The notes beneath the pieces are model-generated. The model was not told the DNA's origin. It ran no database searches and was given only the letters and a program-made list of their open reading frames with translations. From NCBI GenBank assembly GCA_032821775.1, contig JAVLRN010000001.1, forward strand, positions 1,984,001 to 2,048,000: a stretch of 64,000 bases of DNA. Direction: 5' to 3'. A program made the position numbers and the translations under genes. Of the stretch, positions 45,173-56,678 are shown piece by piece. This stretch comes from Sanguinoderma infundibulare (taxonomy: Eukaryota > Basidiomycota > Agaricomycetes > Polyporales > Polyporaceae). Every line of letters starts with the position of its first letter. Positions within the stretch are counted from its first letter, which is position 1.

Positions 45173-45344
45173 TCGACCTGCGAGGGTCGACTCAGAGTAA
45201 CTCTGAGTTCTAGTACTGCCCTGCGGCAGTGCTCATCGTCTGTGAGACGATTGCATACACATGCCTCGGAGCATGTGTCGCGACCACCAGCCAAAGGCTG
45301 GTCGAGGGGAGGCCCCGGGAGGGCGCGCCAAGGGCGCTCTCGGG
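45173..45344 (+). other. Cluster of seven tandem stem-loops
   Basis: Seven consecutive local hairpins: TCGACC/GGTCGA (45173-45190), CTCAGAG/CTCTGAG (45191-45207), ACTGCC/GGCAGT (45215-45230), ATCGTC/GACGAT (45235-45251), ACACATGC/GCATGTGT (45257-45278), ACCAGCC/GGCTGGT (45286-45302), and CCCGGGAG + CGC / GCG + CTCTCGGG (45314-45344, one G-U, two-base bulge). Six stems are perfect. Loops are 3 to 7 nt and gaps 0 to 11 nt. Stem sequences differ from one another, so these are not copies of one repeat. The block begins 64 nt after the MYG1 stop and ends 105 nt before the SurE-type ATG. It may be a structured 3' UTR, 5' leader or independent RNA. The single wobble pair is G-U only if the plus strand is the RNA. 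Confidence 0.8.
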
Positions 45345-45449
45345 TCTGCTGAGCTTCCGGGCCGATCTGTACCGGCAGTGGCACCGATGTGGCTTTGAGG
45401 AGATCACTCTTGCTTCCTGTCTTTCGTGTCGTACTCGCTGTATACTCTC

Positions 45450-46914
45450 ATGTCGTCGTCGCCGTCGTCTTTGAAACCAAGGGTGTTGTTGACTGCAAGT
45501 ACATTCGTCCCCCTCGTCTGTGCGCGCGATCCCGATTGACCGAGGCTGGCAACTTCAAGAATGACGACGGTCCACCTGGACATGAATCGCCCTACATCTA
45601 CGGCTTGTACCGTCATCTCACCCGAGATCTGGGTAATGGTTTGCGTACACGGGAGGGTGTCCAGGTAGCTCATAATGTCGGTCCAGGTTGGGATGTGAAG
45701 GTCGTGGTTCCTAGCTCTCAGAAGTCATGGATCGGTACGTTGGGCAATACCTTGACTCAAGGATTGCTAACGACGTTATGCATGCTCCAGGAAAGGCGTA
45801 TCACATCAAGGAGATAGTGAACGGCAGGTATTACTATCCCAGAGACCCGGGTATGCATCCGTAGTATCCCGGTGTAGGAAGCCGTCTGATGATTGGACTC
45901 CAAAGACGGCGAGGGAGAGACATCCGAAATGTCACGTCCCTTGAAAGAAGGCGAAGTCGCAGAGTGGATTCTGTTGGACGGGGTGCGTGTCCTCTGATCT
46001 CACTACGCTGTGCACAGTCCGCTCACTTGCGACGACTTCTCCTAGACACCAGCAACATGCGCTAATATTGGTCTACACAACCTATACCACGAGGAGATCG
46101 ACCTCCTGGTCAGCAGAACTATTTTCTTGCATGTGACTGACGAATGTTCTCAGTGCTATTTGTAGATATCCGGACCCAATCTTGGTCGTAACAGTTCCGG
46201 TAAGGACACTGTCTTGGGGACAGCACCCCTCTGCGCTCGCTCATAGAACCCATTGCGCCGTTCCTAGCCGCGTTCGCTCTCTCATCGGGGACCATCGGCG
46301 CAGCACTCTCTTCCTCCCTATCCAAGATCCGCTCCATCGCCATATCCTACGGAACTGTGCTGCACCCTACCCCGGTCGCTTTCCATGATCCGGCCCATCG
46401 TCTAGGCGCACGCGTCATCGGCCACCTCTGGGACAACTGGGGCGAGGACGCGGGCGGCCTGCGGGCGGGCGAGGTCGACCTCTACAACATCAACATCCCC
46501 ATGATCGAGGGCCTCCTGGCCAACCCAGGCCTCCCGATCTGCTGGACGCGCATCTGGCGCAACTCGTACGGCCGCCTGTTCAAGGCCCACAAGGAGCGCG
46601 ACCCCGCGGCCAAGGGAACCATCTCTGCAGCAGGCCCAGACTCCCCGGACGAGGACCCCAAGGGCACGCGCGCGGGACATTTGGACGAGCAGGCGACTCC
46701 GAGGGACGTCGGCGGCCTGGTGTTCAAGTTTGGTCCGGACATGACAGACCTTATCAACCCGGCTAGCGTGCCGGTTGGGACGGACGGATGGGCTATTCGG
46801 AAAGGATGGGTCAGCGTTACGCCTATGCGCGCGACGTTCGCCGAGCCGGTAGACTGGACGGTAGAGACGGAGGAAGAGATCGAGGACACGAAGGTATGGA
46901 AAATGAAGTTGTAG
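45450..46914 (+). CDS. SurE-type acid phosphatase/nucleotidase (Pby1 N-terminal-domain homologue)
   Basis: SurE proteins are metal-dependent phosphatases for nucleotides and other phosphate esters; in yeast Pby1 the domain is fused to a tubulin-tyrosine-ligase-like domain and locates to P-bodies. Exons are 45450-45494, 45560-45632, 45687-45734, 45791-45850, 45906-45982, 46046-46108, 46166-46199 and 46268-46914, giving 348 aa. The metal site LLTNDDGPPGHES is split by the first intron; GWDVKVVVPSSQKSW and SGPNLGRNSS complete the active site. The protein stops after the SurE fold, so no TTL domain is present. The first intron has a GC donor (ACT|GCAAGT) instead of GT. Confidence 0.92.
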
Positions 46915-47226
46915 AATCGTGTACAGGACACCTTGTATGGCCAGCTATCCGCATGTATCCATACACCTCGTACACTAGACACCCTGTCTGTGCTACGCAC
47001 AGTACTTCTCTGTCAATGCACCCGGCAATCCTTCGGCATTGGAAATATTGTACAGCATCTATTCGTGAAGTGTCCGTGATATAGCATCTCGAGGTACAGG
47101 AAAATCATGAGTCGAAGCGTTCTACGGCCTCCGCGAACGTGTAAGTACGCTGAGGCAAGTGTCCTTCCGTTCGTCAATAGATAAAGCGTCATGGGGCACA
47201 CGCGCAGCATCTGCCCTTCGCAAACT
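46915..47226. other. Intergenic, convergent 3' ends
   Basis: 3' UTRs of the SurE gene (plus) and GH16 gene (minus). No other element seen. Confidence 0.5.
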
Positions 47227-49234
47227 CTACAGAACCACGAGCGCAAGCATGGGAAGCACGACTCCCAGCCACATCACCTGTTGCAGACCAGGGAGAGGCA
47301 CTTGGCCCCGCGCGCCGCTGACGAGGCCCGTGATGGTTTGCTTTCGATACACCTTTAGCGAGTTGATGTTCCAGGACGCGTTCTATGAAAGCCCGAGCAC
47401 GTCGATCAGCCTCGGGACACGAGCATGACGTAAAACGCGGCGGGGGACATACGACGAAGTTGCTCGGATCCATCAGGCGATCCGTGCATGTCCCGGGGCA
47501 GCCAGAGGTGGCATACGAGTTGCCTGCCCAGTCACCTGTGACGTAGACAAACGGAAGGCGGGATCAGTAAGGTTATCGAAAGTTTTGTTGAGTTTGCCGC
47601 TTCGCCTCACCGCAGAAGGTGATGTCTGGCAGGCCAATTCCCGAGATCAGCCGATAGCACGGAAATGAAGGGGCGGGAGGAGTGGACGCACCGAATATGA
47701 TAGAGTGGTTCACGAAGTTCGTGATGGGGTCACAGCCCCTCGGATCCAGCGCTGCAACGGGCTCTCCCCAGCTCGAGGGAGTGGGGCTGCCCGAGAGGAC
47801 GTCCGTGGGGACGGCGGCGCGGTAGAACGACCCTACACGAGGATGAGCGATGGCCGTCGTCGTGATAACGAAACGTGACCGATGGACGCACAGACGGCGA
47901 TGCCTTGATCGTCCCACTTCATGGCAAACACACCTCCGCCCTGGGCGTCGAAGATCGGGCCATAGGATGCCCTGCTCCATTCGGTGACCCCGCAACCGGC
48001 GTTGTTGTTGAGGGTCCCGTCGCACGAGATGGCGGATTCGTTCGAGGACTGAAAAAATGCTGTCAGGCCCAAAACCGCACCCACGAGGACATACATACAA
48101 CTGGTGTGCCGGTGAACGTGGTGTTCGTCCAGAGACTGCAATCTGCGGACGGATACGGCAGTCAGTTCTGTTGACATGCCACAAATGCAAATCGGACAAG
48201 CGTACTTGGGCCCGTGTGCCATGTCACCTGGTTGTGCGCGTTATCGTGCACGCCTTCGATGATGTCAATCTCGCCGGTCTGTTGTGGTTGGCGTAAGAAA
48301 CCGCTAGCATTTTAACACACTGGGGGACTGACGTAGGGCCATTGACCACCACCCAATGTCCACCAGGCTGGCCATACACCTGTTCGTCGCTTAGGACAAG
48401 CGTCGAATGAGGTCATTGCGCCGACGTACCACATCCCCACGGCGCATGGTTCAGATCGAGGACGAACAGACCTGCTCATACGTTGAGTACCACACATGTT
48501 CCTGGGGAGAACATTCGGCTCACCGGTGTTGTATTGCTTCTGACTAGAGATGCGCACACTGGTAACGTACAGGACGTGAACATTCGGGTAGGTAAGGGAT
48601 ATACACATCGTGGACAGACCTGTTCCGATATACTCCAGAAGCGAGGGTAGTGTTGTCGTCTCCCTTCATGATCACTTCACCATTGTCCGTAACGAACGTA
48701 AGGTTGTTGGCAAGGGCCGTCGCCCGGTCAGTGTAGCTGAGAGCGGGGGAAGGGGGGAAGGGGGGAAGGGGTATACGCATATAAGAGTCGGAAAGATAGA
48801 AACAACACAACGGAAACTCACTTGACCATGCCACTGCGATTGGCCGCCCATGTCAGTATAGCAAACGAATGTACACAGTAAATCGCACGCACTGAGTGGG
48901 ATCGTCGCCGGTGAAGAAGTCAAACGTACTGGGGACACATGCCCGATCAGTCGACTCCGCGTCGGCGGCACTGGAGCGGACAGACGCACTCAAAAAACGT
49001 CTTTCCCTCGTACGTATCTTGGAGCGTCCACAAAAAATTCGACCCGTTCGCGTCCGTCTGGAGGTTGTTTACCCGCTTGTTAAAAGTGGTACCATGTGCC
49101 AGTCGGGCATGCTGCGACAGCAAGAGCAGACCAGCCTGGGCGAAGGACTGCTGAGAAAGCGAACGAGACGAGCCAGAGTCGAATCCAGTAGCAGAGAGCA
49201 AGGACAACAACGTCAGAGGAAGGACAGAAAGCAT
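47227..49234 (-). CDS. Secreted glycoside hydrolase family 16 beta-glucanase (laminarinase-like)
   Basis: GH16 enzymes of this type hydrolyse beta-1,3/1,4- or 1,3/1,6-glucans of fungal or plant walls. A signal peptide (MLSVLPLTLLSLLSATG) is followed, over about ten exons, by LQDTYEGKTFFE, FDFFTGDDPT, LASGVYRN, VRISSQKQYNTG, and the catalytic motif TGEIDIIEGVHDNAHNQVTW, with nucleophile and acid/base Glu in ExDxxE. Later come NNNAGCGVTEWSRASYGP, DAQGGGVFAMKWDDQGI, SWGEPVAAL and SWNINSLKVYRKQ. The C-terminal tail (QVMWLGVVLPMLALVVL) is hydrophobic and suggests a GPI or membrane anchor, pointing to a role at the fungus's own wall. The overall order matches basidiomycete laminarinase-type GH16. 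Confidence 0.9.
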
Positions 49235-49975
49235 TGCGACCTGAGCAGGAAGAGAAGAGGGAAGTACTCGGCCGCAAGCCCCGAGTAGTTGCCGAGAGGA
49301 CTGTTTTTATAGCCGAGACTCGAGAGAAGCTCGTGGACCTGGGGGAAATGAATAGCAGTTAATTAGGGCACTCGTGTTCCGGGGTGCCGGGAGCTTGGTA
49401 TGAGCCTTCTATATGATCAGGATAGGCATACGAGCGAGTGTCCCTGACCAGAGAGCAGCGAGAGGATCGTCGAGCAAAAACAGGACGCTGTACGCCGACG
49501 CCGACGCCGAAGGCCTGGACGCAGACAAAGAGAAGACCTAGATCAAACTCGCGCTCTGTGCCCACGGTCCCAGTGCCCCGAGGATATCCCAAGCGGCAGC
49601 GATGTCCTTCGTGGTCGTTGCAGACTGCGGCGTGGTCGGTCCTAGCCAATGAGCATCATCATGTCCACCTCGTGTTGCTGCAATTTTTCTCAACCCGACC
49701 ACAGCGGCCATCTGACCATCTTGCAGCGCCACGGGATGGTGTATACTTGGAACAAACTTCAACTTGACGCACTGGACGGGTCCAACAAATGAAGCACGCT
49801 ACAATGACCGGTATAACCTGATCAAGGGAGAACAGTACAGGAGACAACGACCTCTTTTTGGCAAGCTGCACGGAGGCATACATCCATAATGAGCATGAGA
49901 GGACATGAGTGCGCGGGCTGTGATATAACTGACAGGGAACAAAGTAGTGCATGACAAAACAAGTACAACGACAGA
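49235..49975. other. Intergenic, GH16 promoter and eL15 3' end
   Basis: About 740 bp. Holds the GH16 TATA box near its left end. I see no gene; the open frames here lack coding bias. Confidence 0.5.
49305..49311 (-). promoter_or_regulatory. TATA box of the GH16 gene
   Basis: TATAAAA on the minus strand, about 71 bp upstream of the GH16 start codon. Confidence 0.65.
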
Positions 49976-50311
49976 TTACCGGTAGCGGCGGAGGCTGAGC
50001 GTGTTGTGCTTCTTCCAGGTCGACCAGCCCGGAGTGTGGTTGTAGCGGTGCCCCTTGCCGAGCCCACGGTTCTGTCGAAGAAGACGGCTTTCTCAGCAAC
50101 CGCAAATACGCTTGGATAGTAAGCGTACTGACCTGCTTGCCAACAGAGGTGAGGCCACGGGCCTCGCGGCGCTTGTGGACGGGCTTGGTGATCCAGTTGA
50201 TCCTGGGGTCGCGACGAATCTATACAGACGTAAGGACATGAACATGAACCAAGATACGAAAAGTATGTACTCACAGCCTTGTGGCTAGGATCGACGAGGA
50301 TGACCTCGTAA

Positions 50312-50343
<32 letters not shown>

Positions 50344-50804
50344 CGAGTTCAAGACACGGAGGTTGCCGCACCTCCTGCCAACACGCTCCTCCGCAACGCT
50401 CCTCTGACCACGCTGAGGCTTGAGTTGGGTAACACCCTGACGGACGGGCTTGCCGTAGGTCGCACCTGCCCCAGATTTCAGTCCCTCATTGCCATCCGCG
50501 AAGAAGGGACATGCATACCCTTGGGGACGTGCTTCTTGCGGTTACCGCGACGGACACGGACGCGGTAGATAACGTAGCCCTGCTTGGCCTTGTACCCGAG
50601 GCGGCGAGCCTTGTCGGGGCGGGACGGGCGCGAAGCGCGGTGGATGACGTTCAACTGGCGGTATTCCCAGCACCTAGACACTCCATGAGGACGAGGTTGC
50701 ATCGACACAAACACCAATGCAACGCACCTAACACGGAGGAGGAATCGGAGGACATCCGACTGCTTCTTTTTGTACAGCTCGCCGATGTACTTGTAGGCTC
50801 CCAT
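49976..50804 (-). CDS. RPL15: 60S ribosomal protein eL15
   Basis: eL15 is an early-assembling protein of the large subunit. Exons are 50804-50728, 50673-50519, 50465-50275, 50219-50133 and 50071-49976, giving 201 aa (family about 204). The start [20 protein letters not shown] is diagnostic. Further matches are [71 protein letters not shown], and the end [11 protein letters not shown]. All junctions keep frame. Confidence 0.95.
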
Positions 50805-51155
50805 CTTGCGGGCTGGTGAAGGACGAAAAGCAAAGTCAGTCTCCCAGCCTACATCCAAACGTCAGATCGCCATCCACCCTCTTCCTGCCATCCTTCCACT
50901 TCCACCATTCAATAGCAACATCCACGGTATCCCCTTGGCAGCCTGACATAGATTCGGGCACTCACCTCTTGAGTCTTGAAGATAGTCGAGGGGTCGTCGA
51001 GCTGTTTTGGGTACTCGCAGGCCAACGCCCAACCTGTGCGGAGGATCGGGGAACGCCGAGATAACCACGTGCGGTGTGGCATGGGCGCTACTGACAAGAC
51101 GCGTCGCGACGCGGTCATTTTTGGCCCCATCTCTCCCCGCAAACGCGCAAGAAAG
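50805..51155. other. Intergenic, divergent eL15 and MYND gene
   Basis: About 350 bp shared promoter region. The plus-strand frame of the MYND gene is open through part of it, so a longer N-terminus of that protein is possible. Confidence 0.45.
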
Positions 51156-52204
51156 ATGTCGGGCAAGAGAGAGGTCATCCGGGAACATCAGTGTGCGAAT
51201 TGCCGCAGCATGGTCGACTACAGCGTCATCAAGATGTGCGGAGGGGTGCGTCACCCAATGGGTTCTCCATGAAGCATCTTGGCTTGACTCGGAATCGAAT
51301 AGTGCAAACTGATGGGATACTGCTCCAAAGAGGTCCGTTGCCTGTTAGTTCGCTGTTGGGCTATTGAAAAAAGTGTTCTTGCGCGTTCAGTGCCAGAAGG
51401 CCGACTGGTGAGCACCGCGGCAGACCCCGATGCATTACTGCTTCAAAGTACTCATGCCCGACGGCAGGAAAGCACACAGACCCATCTGCAAGCACACCTC
51501 GGAAACGACCTCCGCCGCCTCCCGGCCGCCGTCCATCAAGGTCGCCTTGAAGATGCTCCAGGACGACGAGCTCATGAGCAGCGTCGACGGCATCATCATC
51601 AAGTGCCTCGACCTCGAGCACCACCCCGAGAACGCCGACAAGTACGCCGTCGCGCTCTCCTGCCGCGTGGAGTCGACCGACACCCGCATGGCCGTCGAGC
51701 GCATCAATTGCTTCATCAACGGCCAGGAGCCGCCCCCGCTGCCCGAGAAGCTCCCCAAGCTGTTCCAGATCGGCAAGGCGGCCCTCATCCCCAACGACGC
51801 CGTGCCCGACGGGCTCGACGAGATCGCGGGTAGGATGCGCAAGATGTGGGAAGAGCGCGGACACCTGAAACCTGGGAGCAAGGAGATCCTCGCGCGCGCG
51901 TTCTGGGTCGACGAGACGACCGTCTGGGCGACGTGCTTTTGCCCCCGCCTGGTGTCGCAGGAAATGATCGACGAGGTCGCGGGCTGGATGAAGCCGAAGG
52001 AGGATCATACCGGACCTAGAGACGAGCAAATGACCACGGAGGGCCTCATCAAGTAGGGCGAACTTGTTTGACGATTCGAAGTAGTTTCGTGGTCTGATAC
52101 TACCTCGCAGGCTGTTCGACATGCGCGCCCTCTGTGAGCCGGAATACAAGAAGAAGCTGACGATCGTGAGTAGTCCCAGTTCCCGTAAGCGTCCAGCGTC
52201 GTGA
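51156..52204 (+). CDS. MYND zinc-finger protein, unknown function
   Basis: Exons 51156-51245, 51303-51332, 51391-51407 (17 nt), 51468-52052 and 52111-52204, giving about 271 aa. The MYND finger is assembled over four exons: HQCANCRSMVDYS, KMCGGCK, YCSKECQ, and ADWKAHRPICK. The rest is a soluble alpha/beta region (SSVDGIIIKCLDLEHHPENA, MAVERINCFINGQ, EILARAFWVDETTVWATCF) with no recognised fold. A stop follows directly at 52054 if the last intron is not used; the intron (GTAGGG...CGCAG, 58 nt) adds LFDMRALCEPEYKKKLTI, which has good coding bias. The 3' end and the start (51156 or an upstream in-frame ATG) are the least certain points. Confidence 0.7.
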
Positions 52205-52458
52205 CCCTGCATGAAGATGGCTCCGGTTGTCCAACTCCCTTGAACTGGATCTGGGATTGCACCCGACATTCACTCCGCACCGACAAATATACCGTCTTAA
52301 GCAATATCTTGTGCAAGTATATCTACTCCTCAGATAGTGCGTACAATACAGCCCCCATGTCACAATGTACATTATGCTGGTACACTATGCCATGGATAAA
52401 GAAATGATACAGTTGTAACCTTGAGCCAAGAAGATGTCCGAGTCCATTGCAAGAAATG

Positions 52459-54805
52459 CTAGTGCCCATCGCCTCCCCGCTCCTCCCTAGATCGTAGCCG
52501 GTACCACGCCGTGCCCATGAACAGCACCCACGCCGATGCGATGAGGACCCCGGACATAACCGCAAATAGCTCTCCTCTTCGAACCTCGCCCTTCGTCCGT
52601 GAAACCCTCGCCTGTATTGGCGGGCCAGCAATAATCTCGGGCACGACGTCCTCGAGGGAGTACCGACGGCCGTGTCCTGACGCCCTATGCGATTCGTTCC
52701 CCAACAAGGGTATACTCAGCTCAGGGGACGACGATGACGACGACCGGCCCGGGCGAGAAAAGCTGCTCTCTCTTCTCGGATGCCCGGGGCCGCTCGCAGA
52801 AGGCTCCGCCTGCCACCCATCTTCCTCCGCCAAACCCGCGGGCTTCACCGGGCCATCCTCTCCTTCGCTGTCGTCAAGGCTGTGGGGCAGGAGCGCGTTC
52901 GCGCGACGCGCGGCCTTCTCCTTCTCCTTGTGGTCTAGGTGAGCGAGGCCCACAATCGCGAAAACTTCTAAGATGTTGAAAAGGAGGAAAGCGTTGAGCA
53001 GGTACTGCACGTCGTCGTCATCCTGATCAATCGGAAGGATCTTCTGTGTCGGATGCTTCTTAATGTCTAGGGTCAAACCTGCAAGAGTCTGAAAGATTGT
53101 CGAGCCGGTCTGTTCAAGCTGTAAACAATACCAATACTCAGAAGACAGAACATCTGGAAGGGTGGGGGCCCGCTTACCGCTTTGTGTGCACCCAATGTCG
53201 TTGACACGTACTTCAGGGGGACAATGCGTGGGACCATAACCACTAGTAGCACTGTCCAATTCGTGAGAAACATAACGAGACGCAAATCGGACTGAACTTA
53301 CGAGGAGAGAACCCACTTCCAATCGCATACGAAGCAATAGCTGGAACAGGCGTCTTCGTCCATGATGGAGGCAACACGAGCCAGGTGTAGCAACAGAGGG
53401 TCAAGAGACCCGAGAACAAGAAGAGACGTGTGACAAAGTTACGCTTCTTGACACGGTCCACAACAAACCCGGTCTACAGCAAGGATAGTCAATGAGTAAT
53501 CAATTGAGCATGGCGGACGTTGGACGCTTACGATAGGGTATAAGAAAACGCTGCCGGACAACAGGTATGACGCCTTCAGACTAGCGTCAGCTTCTGTAAG
53601 CTCGAATCTGCGCTGCAGGATGTTGCTGTTGAGCCAGATGTAAGCCACCGTGTGCAACACAATGTGCAATTTTGGACGAATACTGACGCCGCGAGATGGG
53701 TGAATGGCGTCCAAATCGTTCCGTATAGGACGTTCAGGCCAATGTAACTATTGGAGTATGTCAAACCATCCTTGAGCGCTAAGCATTAAACGGGACTTAC
53801 GCCCAGAAAACATCCCCGAGCTTGGTGATGTCCCTCAGGTATACCATCCGCTTCTTCGCGACCTCCTTCAAAGCCTCCGCTTCAGAAGAAATGCCGGGCG
53901 TAGCGGCGGCGCGCATGTTCGCCTCGGCATGCATCTCTGACGCCTCGAGCTCGGTGCCCGACTCGCGAATGAGCCACTTGGAGGAGAACACGTAGACCAG
54001 ATTGATAGTGAAGGAGAATGCGGTCAGCGATGCCGATGCGACAAACGGGGCACTCGGTCCGAAGCGTTGGGAGAGGGGGTACGAGGTGAGCGCAGAGACG
54101 AAGGAAGCTCCTTTTCCTGCGACCAGTCCGAGCGCGAGCGAAACACCGAGGCCGTGTGACTTGAAGAAGCGGACGATGATTGTCTCTTGAACTACGGCTA
54201 GAGGGCTTACGCCGAGTCCGAAGATGAACATTCCGAGGGCCATGAAGCGGACACTGTTTGAGAGGTGGCCGACGAGGAGGGTTACTTGCCCTTAGACGTT
54301 CGTGTGAGCATGTTCCCTGCGTGTCTGTGTTGGGATAACAGACCTAAGAAGATAATCCCGGTGGCCAGGATACTGGTGAATGTCGTCCCAAGGCGGCTGG
54401 CGAGAAGGCCGCCGACGAGAGGCGTCCAGGTGCTGTTTAAGGACAAGGCAGAGACAAGGAGGGAGAACTCGGTATTATCGGTACCCATCTCTCGGGAGAG
54501 ACGGGACTTGAGGGGGCCGAGGATATATGTCGCACTGCACACGGTATGGGCATGGTGGTATGGCAGCAAGAAGAGGATACGCACTAATGACTTCCCACAC
54601 TTAGTGAACACGCACATAGCAAAGCTAGTGAGCGAATGAAGTACGCCCGGGCGGGCGTGGGCCGGCTATGAGTTTCGTTTAGCAAGACGAGATCGCAACC
54701 TCCTTCATCCACAACGTCTTCTATTGCGGCGTCCGCTTGTCGTGCCCCTCCGTCCGTGTCGCTAAGAAGGGGTGTATGTGACGGATCGGCGGACTGGGAG
54801 GCCAT
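52459..54805 (-). CDS. Major facilitator superfamily transporter, MFSD1-like
   Basis: MFSD1-type carriers are 12-helix transporters; the human member exports dipeptides from lysosomes. Start MASQSADPSHTPLLSDTDG at 54805 has a dileucine-like PLL motif as in lysosomal or vacuolar proteins. About ten exons encode successive hydrophobic segments (YFIRSLALLCACSLSVGSH, LVSALSLNSTWTPLVGGLLA, MALGMFIFGLGVSPLAVVQE, LGLVAGKGASFVSAL, TRLFLFSGLLTLCCYTWLVL, YLLNAFLLFNILEVFAIVGL). A long cytoplasmic loop with a Ser-rich acidic region precedes the final helix (GELFAVMSGVLIASAWVLFM). Order and loop pattern match MFSD1; the substrate in fungi is unknown. Confidence 0.82.
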
Positions 54806-55421
54806 GGTGCGGACTGGTGATACCACACCTCGACGGGGTGATGTGAAAAGACTGGCCAGAAAAGCGTCTGTATAAAGTGCGGCTGTACCAGAGGAGGGTG
54901 AGAGGCAGACGAGTGTGGTTATCAAGGAGGATGCGCTGTGGGCTACGGCCGCGCATCTAATCAGATAAGCAGGACCTCCTACGATCGCCGATTCATCTGG
55001 TCCTTGAACAGGCGTTTGGGTCAAGCGTTTCGTGGTTTCGTCTCTGAAACAAGCTGGAACCACACTGGAACCACTCGGGTGTCTCGTACCGCGATCTTAC
55101 GAATCTTACGCACCCGTGGCAGCAGCCATACTATGAAAGCAGCCCGAAGTGCCGCAGAATAATGGGTTCTTGACTACTCGTTTACGCGCGTCTGTATCCC
55201 GTCCTCAAATGTCGGAGCAAACATTCAGTAAGTATGTGTTGCCAGATCGACAATGGTGCGACCAGTCCAGCTTGTGCTTGAAAAGCGAATATTATAGCGA
55301 CAGGGAAGAGTGCATCCACGTACGACCGCTGTCCACGTTGCGTTGTGGCAAAAGGAGAAGGGTAAACATGTCGCTCGCCCCGAGACTCCGGGCTGGTGAG
55401 TCTGGCGACAAGATCTGCCAA
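54806..55421. other. Intergenic, MFS promoter and MARVEL gene 3' end
   Basis: About 615 bp. Both neighbours are on the minus strand. I see nothing else. Confidence 0.45.
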
Positions 55422-56110
55422 TCACACAAACGTCCGAGAGTCCCTAATCAACTTCTTCTTGCCTAGGCCGGAACGCATCCATAGGAGTGTTGCGATGAGG
55501 GTCAGGCAGCATAAGCTGAACTCTGTCCAGCCCAATGCCTCCACAGTGAGAGTTTGGCGGCAACTGTTCGAGACCGTCAGTCTGTATGGGCTGTGGGCGA
55601 AACGGATTGGATTCCAATTGGACTTACCGAGAGATGGGCGCATGGCCGGCGCAGTTGCCACCAGTCCGAGCATTGTGCATGAAACCTGCGCCAAGCCCCT
55701 ATGGAGATGATTCAGATCATGGACGATTCGGTCGAAGGTGGAGTCAGACGTACCCATAACACCGAGGTGAGGAGGAGCCAGAAGATGGAGCTTGCTACTT
55801 GGGCGAGGAGGTGCACGGCACCGTCAACGATCCAGAGAACATATGCGGTGGAGAACAAGAGCGTCCATGCGGACGAGAAGCAGAGGAGGATGAGGCTGGA
55901 ACGCAAATGGCTTTCTGTCAGCCGGGGGCGACAATTGGGACGGGGAGGAACGGACAGGGAGTGGTAGCTTGGGCTTGACCAGGTTCGGGCCTCGTTTCCG
56001 GCGGTGATGAGGAATGCGGTGAGCCCGAGCTCTGCGGCAGCGGTGAGGGTCATGAGGGTGAAGAGGAATGGATGGTAGTCAGCGCGCATTGCGACTCGGC
56101 GGTATCGCAT
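55422..56110 (-). CDS. Four-helix MARVEL-type membrane protein
   Basis: Start MRYRRVAMRADYHPFLFT at 56110 (a second ATG at 56089). Hydrophobic segments are FLFTLMTLTAAAELGLTAFL, SLILLCFSSAWTLLFSTAYV, AVHLLAQVASSIFWLLLTSV and FSLCCLTLIATLLWM. The segment before the last helix, CRQTLTVEALGWTEF, is typical of fungal MARVEL-like proteins. Introns are read at GTGTTATGG|GTACGT and ATCTCTCG|GTAAGT; one after YHSL (GTCCGT donor) is likely. Role unknown, perhaps membrane-domain organisation. Confidence 0.7.
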
Positions 56111-56678
56111 AGTCGAGTGCGATGGGTCTGGAGACCGAGGTTGTGGTGAGCTGCAGGGGGTCTCTGGTGCCGGCTGGCGGTATATATTGCGCGGAACATG
56201 GTGCACGGTAGGCGCAATGCAAGGCAGGCTGTGGGACACGCGGAGAACATGCGCGCGAAGGTGCTATGAAGTGGTCTAGGGCCATGTAATGAACGCTGTT
56301 GCGATTATCGTGGTTTGGAGATATCGAGTGCTTGGTTGAGGAAGAAGCTTCGGACTGCGGCACGCTCGCTTTTGTGATCGGGGAGACTGTGCGTGGACGG
56401 TGGGGTTAAGTGGGCAACATTGAGTGATTGGTGTGGACGACTGGGAGGAGGGTCGGGTCACATGATGGGCGGGGGCGGTGGACTGTGGTCGGAGCGAGTG
56501 GTTGCTTGGAGTCTCGCTGGCTCTGGCGACGGGCGCGAGGACGGTCGTGGATTCCGCCTTCTCTCTCTGCGCTTGCGTTGCGCCGTTGTCATTCCTGCTC
56601 TGGCCGCAGGGGGCTGCAGAGTATTCCTTCCGGTCTGCTCGAGACATCCCCATGTGACGCCGCGACATTCGCCCCGTT
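56111..56678. other. Intergenic, divergent MARVEL and RasGEF genes
   Basis: About 570 bp of promoter DNA for both genes. No core-promoter motif stands out. Confidence 0.45.

Noticed and set aside
45173..45344. Hairpin block as tRNA, snRNA, SRP, RNase P or a known self-cleaving ribozyme
   Set aside because: No A/B boxes, Sm site, conserved SRP or RNase P motifs, or hammerhead/HDV core could be found by eye.
51361..52269. Long minus-strand open frame over the MYND gene
   Set aside because: Plus-strand exons give a recognisable zinc finger with correct splice sites; the antisense frame gives low-complexity sequence.
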